From: JBIYSM02 sp044759095
Lineage (GTDB): Bacteria > Bacillota > Bacilli > Brevibacillales > Brevibacillaceae
NCBI RefSeq assembly: GCF_044759095.2
Contig: NZ_JBIYSM020000004.1
Span: 65,911 to 129,910, forward strand
Reading direction: 5' to 3'
DNA length: 64,000 bases
A program made the translations under genes and the position numbers. The notes beneath the pieces are model-generated. The model worked only from the letters and a program-made list of their open reading frames with translations. It was not told where the DNA came from and made no database searches. Shown one piece after another: positions 60,082 to 64,000 of this stretch (position 1 is its first letter; each line of letters starts with the position of its first letter).

Positions 60082-60252
60082 TCAGATCGATTCCTTTCGC
60101 CATACTTCCATAAGAGAGGTGTGGCGAAAGGCAAGCTTCGGTGAGTGGGGCAAGGTTCGCAGCGGTGATGAAAGATCTGCCCAAGAAACGCGATATTCCT
60201 GCAGCAGGTACCCAAGTGCATCAGGAGATGTCGTTCGTTGAGACAGTTTCAC
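60082..60252 (-). CDS. Small protein of unknown function
   Basis: 56 codons, starting at the GTG whose first base is 60252, with a near-perfect Shine-Dalgarno AAGGAGGTGA (60267-60258) five bases before it. Protein starts MKLSQRTTSPDALGYLLQEY. It is basic, has no Cys pair or membrane segment, and its family is unknown. A hairpin with a T run ends it on the same strand. Convergent with mtaD. A CATACTA element about 20 bases upstream of the ribosome site might be a sporulation promoter. Confidence 0.6.
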   Translation of the reverse strand: MKLSQRTTSPDALGYLLQEYRVSWADLSSPLRTLPHSPKLAFRHTSLMEVWRKESI

Positions 60253-60386
60253 GCGCTCACCTCCTTGGGTTGTACTTGTAGTATGACCGTCAAACCGGGG
60301 GCTATGTTTAGCAAGTTTTTCGCAACGTTCTAAAACCTTCCCGTATAGCATAGGTTGTAGGAAAAACGGGACGGGGAGGAGCGTCA

Positions 60387-61079
60387 ATGTACATCCGGTC
60401 AAAGCAGCTCTGGTGGCTGCTGCCGATTTTTATCGGACTGTTCTTGCTGGGGATAGCTCTTGGATCCATTTCAGACAGGCCGTCGTCAGACCCGGTTTCC
60501 GTCGTGTCCGTCGAGGAGCGTGCAGAGGCAGACCGCGAAATGATTGCGGCGTTCTTGGACCAACTGTCCTCCGACCGCGATCAGGCGTTCACGGTGAACA
60601 TGAAAGAGCATACATTACAGGGATACTTTAACGGGGAGAAATTCCAGCTGTCCGGTACGATTGGCGGACATCAGCTGGAGATGAAGCGGATGGGAGAGAC
60701 GGTCGAAGTCATCATTGACGGAGAAGGCCAGGACAGCCCGACGCTTCCGTACGCGTTGTACACCCCGTATGAGCACGCCATGCTGTTAAAATCACATTTG
60801 CATTCACTCACCCCGCTCGTGGTAACAGACCATAACCAAAACGACCTGCTTGGCTTTCACCTTTCCTTAAAGCCGGATGAAGTGACTCAGTTGCTCGCTT
60901 TGTGGCTGGGCCCGTCTTTTCCCGTCGACCGGATGACTCCAACGTTGGCCAAGCAAATTGAGGTTGACTATCAGGTCTGGTACGATGAGAATTCAAAGCA
61001 GGTAAAACAACTGGTGGTGGATTTACGGATGAATACGCCGGCCGGACTGAAACAGGATCAACTGCTGTTCCGGCTGTAG
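60387..61079 (+). CDS. Membrane-anchored protein of unknown function
   Basis: 230-residue protein with one N-terminal hydrophobic segment (about 9-27) and an outer domain of about 200 residues with alternating strands. No recognised motif. GGGGAGGAGCGTC before ATG. It is followed after 18 bases by a YpmB-like gene; both are anchored outer proteins, so they may act together. Confidence 0.78.
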   Translation: MYIRSKQLWWLLPIFIGLFLLGIALGSISDRPSSDPVSVVSVEERAEADREMIAAFLDQLSSDRDQAFTVNMKEHTLQGYFNGEKFQLSGTIGGHQLEMKRMGETVEVIIDGEGQDSPTLPYALYTPYEHAMLLKSHLHSLTPLVVTDHNQNDLLGFHLSLKPDEVTQLLALWLGPSFPVDRMTPTLAKQIEVDYQVWYDENSKQVKQLVVDLRMNTPAGLKQDQLLFRL

Positions 61080-61097
61080 GGATAAGGAAGATCGTTT

Positions 61098-61586
61098 GTG
61101 AAGATTCGCTTGACAATCGGAGCGGCTGCGGTCATTTTAGTCGTAGCCCTCGGTATTACGTACCACCTGTGCTCCCACATTATCGGGGAGCGCCGCGCCT
61201 TTGAAAACCAGGTGCGGGAATGGACACAGAACCGCACCAGCATTGTTCAAATCGACGAAATCATGGAGTACCGGGGCAAGCAGTCATACGCCGTTGTACT
61301 GGGGAAAAATGCAGTGGGAACACCGGTGGTCGCCTGGATGACGGCAGACACGCTGGTGTTTGATACGATGGATCGCGCCGTCAGCAAACAAAGCGTGATC
61401 ACGGCTGCCCAGCAGGGTTTCCCCCGAGCGCGTATCCTGCATGCCGTTCCCGGACTGGACAACGGCCAACGATTTTGGGAAGTGACGCTATTGGACAGTG
61501 ACGGTCGGTACCATTACGTCCATTATGACTTTATGACAGGCAGCGTGTTGAAGTCCTATGCCATTCAAGCCATTGCCCAATCATAA
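61098..61586 (+). CDS. ypmB: YpmB-like protein (PepSY/DUF5590)
   Basis: 162-residue anchored protein with an N-terminal membrane segment (about 5-25) and a pair of PepSY-like halves (VITAAQQGFPRARILHAVPGLDNGQRFWEVTLLDSDGRYHYVHYDFMTG). Matches YpmB of B. subtilis in size and neighbourhood. GTG 61098. PepSY-type domains often bind or inhibit peptidases; an FtsH-like protease is nearby, but no direct link is shown. Confidence 0.82.
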   Translation: MKIRLTIGAAAVILVVALGITYHLCSHIIGERRAFENQVREWTQNRTSIVQIDEIMEYRGKQSYAVVLGKNAVGTPVVAWMTADTLVFDTMDRAVSKQSVITAAQQGFPRARILHAVPGLDNGQRFWEVTLLDSDGRYHYVHYDFMTGSVLKSYAIQAIAQS

Positions 61587-61591
61587 CGCGG

Positions 61592-61624
61592 CAGGCCTTT
61601 TCCCTCGAGAGAAGGCCTGTTTTG
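61592..61624 (+). terminator. Terminator after ypmB
   Basis: CAGGCCTT (61592-61599) with AAGGCCTG (61612-61619), then four T. Confidence 0.8.
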
Positions 61625-61656
61625 CTGTACGTACATCCAACATCTACATAGAAAAA

Positions 61657-61679
61657 GTGATATACTCATGTGATATACT
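61657..61679 (+). promoter_or_regulatory. Tandem extended -10 elements
   Basis: GTGATATACT occurs twice (61657-61666, 61670-61679). Each holds TGATATACT, an extended -10. No clear -35. Confidence 0.4.
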
Positions 61680-61723
61680 GGAACCGTTGACAAAGAGATA
61701 AACGTAGATAGGGGGGAGTTGCA

Positions 61724-62251
61724 GTGCAACTGAGAATGGTACCAATTGCATTGTCGTTGCTGGCTACGTTAACTCTCCTGTTCGGCGGATGGTTCTTGTA
61801 TCAAAAGATGGAAGTGGAAGAACCGATTAAACACGAGATCGGACAGATGGAGTCAGCGAAACTGGCCCGCTTGGAAGTTGCAAAAGATCGCATTCAAGTC
61901 GATTTGACGGTTACCAATCCGGAATTGTTTCCGCGGGAATATCAAGATCTGCGGGTAAAGCTGGCGGATCTGCTTCAAAACAAAGCCGTCGACATCACCA
62001 TACACAACAATGCGAAGGCGTTGGAAGATATTTGGACGAACGGGGTTTTTTCCTTTACGGAAGCGGTCGACCTGCATGAGTACAGCCGTATTCCACAGAT
62101 CGTGTCACAGTGGAAGGAAGCGTACCGACTGGATGAAGCGTCGACCCAGATGGATGAAGAAAACATTTACGTGTATCTGAAACGAGGTACCGATGATTTT
62201 TACACGATTGTCCCCCGTTATCCGGCAAAAGAGGTGACTGCGCGTGGGTAA
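61724..62251 (+). CDS. Single-span membrane partner of the FtsH-like protease
   Basis: 175-residue protein with an N-terminal membrane span (about 6-25) and an outer domain of about 150 residues containing charged helices and strands. No enzyme motif. Its end overlaps the protease start by 8 bases (GTG 62244 precedes the stop at 62249-62251), so translation is coupled. It could provide the extracytoplasmic part that the protease lacks. GGGGGGAGTTG before the GTG at 61724. Confidence 0.75.
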   Translation: MQLRMVPIALSLLATLTLLFGGWFLYQKMEVEEPIKHEIGQMESAKLARLEVAKDRIQVDLTVTNPELFPREYQDLRVKLADLLQNKAVDITIHNNAKALEDIWTNGVFSFTEAVDLHEYSRIPQIVSQWKEAYRLDEASTQMDEENIYVYLKRGTDDFYTIVPRYPAKEVTARG

Positions 62252-63755
62252 AGAGATCCTCTGCGGCGTTGTACCCGCCATTTTCATCTTTCTCCTGTTT
62301 TTGGGTGTCAATATCACACCGTTTGTGGTATTTGCAGCCGTGTTGACGGCCATTTATTTTCTTGTCGTACGTCAGGGCCAGGGGAACCAGCTTGCCTTGG
62401 GAGGCAAGAAAAAGAACAGCAAGCATGCCGTGCCGAAGTCGACCATTCAGTTCGCTGATATCGGCGGACAGGAGCGCGCGAAAAAAGAACTGAAGGAAGC
62501 GCTCGATTTTCTCGTCTACAAGGATAAGATCGAGCAATACGGCATCCGCCCGATCAAAGGCGTGCTTTTGACAGGTCCGCCAGGTACAGGGAAAACACTG
62601 ATGGCCAAGGCGGCTGCCAACTATACCAACTCCGCGTTTGTAGCGGCATCCGGTTCCCAATTTGTCGAGATGTACGTGGGTGTCGGTGCCCAGCGCATCC
62701 GCGATCTGTTTAAGGAAGTAAAAACGCTGGCTGAAAAGAACGGTCAGGACAGCGGGATTATCTTTATTGATGAGATTGAGGTGATCGGCGGCAAGCGCGA
62801 CGGGCAGCAGCAGCGTGAGTACGACCAGACGCTGAACCAGCTGCTGACGGAAATGGACGGCATAACGACCAGCGACAAGCCGCGCATTCTGGTAATGGCC
62901 GCGACAAACCGCAAGGACATGCTGGACTCTGCCTTGCTGCGTCCGGGTCGTTTTGACCGACACATCACCGTCGATCTGCCGGATAAATCGGCACGGGAAC
63001 AAATCTTGACCATTCACACGGCCAACAAGCCATTGGCCGATGACGTTTCTTTGGAAAAAGTGGCACAGGAGACATTCGGCTTTTCCGGTGCCCAGCTGGA
63101 AAGCGTAGCCAACGAGGCGGCGATCTATGCAATGCGCGAGAACAGCGAGAAAATTGAAGCCCGTCACTTTGCATTTGCGGTAGACAAGGTGATGCTGGGT
63201 GAAAAGGTTGACCGTGAAGCTTCTTTCGAGGAGAAAAAGCGGGTAGCCTTGCACGAGCTCGGTCATGCGATCATGAGTGAAATCGCCCGTCCCGGCTCCG
63301 TGTCCCAGGTGACGCTGAGTCCGCGCGGCAAAGCATTGGGGTACGTGCGTCAAAATCCGTTGGAGGATCGCTATCTCTACACCAAGGAAGCGCTGGAAAA
63401 GCAAATCATGGTCTGCCTCGCAGGTGCCGTCGCGGAAGAGATTTACTACGGCGGTCGAAGCACGGGTTCGAAAAACGACTTTGAACAGGCGCTGGACATG
63501 GCGCAGGAGATTGTGCAGAGCGGTATGTCCCGTCTGGGCATCGTCCATTTGCAGTACGCAGATAAAACACAAATCCATGAAGAAGTGAATCGCTTGCTGG
63601 AAGACCTTCTGGAAGAGACACGCGTGTTGCTTCGCCAATACGACGTGGTTTTCCAGACCGGCGTAAGTACCCTGTTGGAAGCGGAAGTGCTCCAGGGAGA
63701 CGAGTTTCGAGAATTGATGGCACGTGTCAAACAAGCAGAAGAGCTGGTGGGATAA
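62244..63755 (+). CDS. FtsH-family ATP-dependent metalloprotease, short form
   Basis: 503-residue membrane AAA+ protease. Two membrane spans (about 5-22 and 25-42) are joined by only a few residues; usual FtsH has a ~70-100-residue outer domain there. Walker A GPPGTGKT (111-118), Walker B IIFIDE, second region RPGRFDRH (233-240), zinc site HELGH (337-341) and third ligand D412 in STGSKNDF are intact, so activity is expected. Total length is shorter than typical FtsH (~640). Probably a second FtsH copy; the main one would lie elsewhere. Confidence 0.9.
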   Translation: MGKEILCGVVPAIFIFLLFLGVNITPFVVFAAVLTAIYFLVVRQGQGNQLALGGKKKNSKHAVPKSTIQFADIGGQERAKKELKEALDFLVYKDKIEQYGIRPIKGVLLTGPPGTGKTLMAKAAANYTNSAFVAASGSQFVEMYVGVGAQRIRDLFKEVKTLAEKNGQDSGIIFIDEIEVIGGKRDGQQQREYDQTLNQLLTEMDGITTSDKPRILVMAATNRKDMLDSALLRPGRFDRHITVDLPDKSAREQILTIHTANKPLADDVSLEKVAQETFGFSGAQLESVANEAAIYAMRENSEKIEARHFAFAVDKVMLGEKVDREASFEEKKRVALHELGHAIMSEIARPGSVSQVTLSPRGKALGYVRQNPLEDRYLYTKEALEKQIMVCLAGAVAEEIYYGGRSTGSKNDFEQALDMAQEIVQSGMSRLGIVHLQYADKTQIHEEVNRLLEDLLEETRVLLRQYDVVFQTGVSTLLEAEVLQGDEFRELMARVKQAEELVG

Positions 63756-63775
63756 CACATCCCCCGGCTTTTTTT
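63743..63775 (+). terminator. Terminator overlapping the protease stop codon
   Basis: GCTGGTGGGAT (63743-63753) with ATCCCCCGGC (63759-63768), one mismatch, then seven T that are also the first bases of repeat copy C. Confidence 0.7.
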
Positions 63776-63849
63776 GGTGTATAAGAATTTATAAATTTGG
63801 ACATCCCATACAGCCGCTAGAAAAGTGTTCGGGGCCCCGCCCGGCGAAG
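63769..63849 (+). repeat. Structured GC-rich repeat, copy C (truncated)
   Basis: Identical over 81 bases to 43322-43402. After GCGAAG it differs from copy B and ends within GCGTTAGCTAG; the second half with the hairpins is missing. An insertion appears to have replaced it. Confidence 0.75.
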
Positions 63850-63949
63850 CGTTAGCTAGTTACTCCTGAAAAAATCGTTTTTTGGCAGAAGCATCTCATT
63901 GTGGTGAATCTCAGGGGGCTACTGTGTAACTGTATCCGTTAATCGTTGC

Positions 63950-64000
63950 TTATTTGGCCATTTGGGCTGCTCTTCTGAGGTTATGAGCCCAGATTCCGAA
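63950..64000 (-). CDS. Possible transposase C-terminus (partial)
   Basis: On the minus strand the frame enters from the right edge and reads FGIWAHNLRRAAQMAK then stop (63952-63950). The AHNLR pattern near the C-terminus is seen in DDE transposases of the IS1182/IS4 kind. Only 16 residues are visible, so this is uncertain. If right, 63850-64000 is the end of an insertion sequence that broke repeat copy C. Confidence 0.4.
   Translation of the reverse strand, partial: FGIWAHNLRRAAQMAK

Noticed and set aside
62055..63758. 567-codon open frame on the minus strand
   Set aside because: Shadow of the FtsH-like gene.
1..64000. CRISPR array, prophage, rRNA or antiphage island
   Set aside because: No direct-repeat/spacer pattern, phage structural gene, rRNA or defence operon is visible; the region is mostly core genome.

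Overview
The window looks like a chromosome segment of a spore-forming Bacillales bacterium with a moderately GC-rich genome, most likely Brevibacillus or a close relative. This is inferred from protein resemblance and from gene order, which follows the Bacillus subtilis ypfD-to-ypmB region almost gene for gene; no database was searched. Nearly all genes are on the + strand. Most operons end in clear intrinsic terminators.

Layout. 1-7.3 kb: ribosomal protein S1 end (rpsA), fni, yphA-like gene, YIEGIA sporulation protein with a small partner, der, plsY, gpsA, spoVIF. 7.4-9.6 kb: one minus-strand gene of unknown function, then a DUF2768 membrane peptide, two 2Fe-2S ferredoxins and a YphF-like lipoprotein. 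9.7-14.3 kb: spoIVA, hup, folE, a tRNA-Pro(GGG), a lytic transglycosylase, mtrB (TRAP) and a membrane protein. 14.4-20.8 kb: heptaprenyl/menaquinone genes hepS, menG, a UbiA prenyltransferase, ubiX, mqnA and hepT, then ndk and cheR. 21-33.7 kb: the aromatic supraoperon aroC-aroB-aroH, a TRAP-type attenuator, trpEDCFBA, hisC, tyrA and aroA. 34-39.5 kb: a catalytically degenerate amidohydrolase, an ECF sigma/anti-sigma pair, a TPR protein, a helicase-associated-like protein, an IDEAL-domain protein and ypiF. 39.7-43.3 kb: the qcrABC menaquinol:cytochrome c reductase, ypjA and ypjB. 43.5-54 kb: a YitT transporter, a MazG-like hydrolase, dapB, mgsA (with a 42-base N run), bshB1, bshA, cca, birA, panBCD and a TPR protein. 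54.2-63.8 kb: dinG, a degenerate metallo-beta-lactamase lipoprotein, rex, mtaD, a small minus-strand gene, a membrane protein, ypmB, and a short FtsH-type protease overlapping a membrane partner. The right edge carries a truncated repeat and probably the end of an insertion sequence.

How the genes work together. Erythrose-4-phosphate and chorismate metabolism dominates: aro genes make chorismate, which feeds trp, tyr and, through mqnA, menaquinone. hepS/hepT supply the prenyl tail, and menaquinone feeds the qcr complex. TRAP (mtrB) is encoded 10 kb upstream of its probable target, the trp leader at about 23.9 kb. Several genes are sporulation-linked: spoIVA, spoVIF, YIEGIA and ypjB.

Least explained items: (i) a structured GC-rich repeat present three times, each copy directly behind an intrinsic terminator; (ii) an FtsH-like protease without an extracytoplasmic domain, translationally coupled to a membrane protein that could supply one; (iii) two neighbouring-region pseudo-enzymes that keep the fold but lose metal ligands; (iv) a consensus promoter driving a short terminated RNA; (v) a 56-codon minus-strand gene with its own ribosome site and terminator; (vi) several hairpins that bury Shine-Dalgarno sequences.
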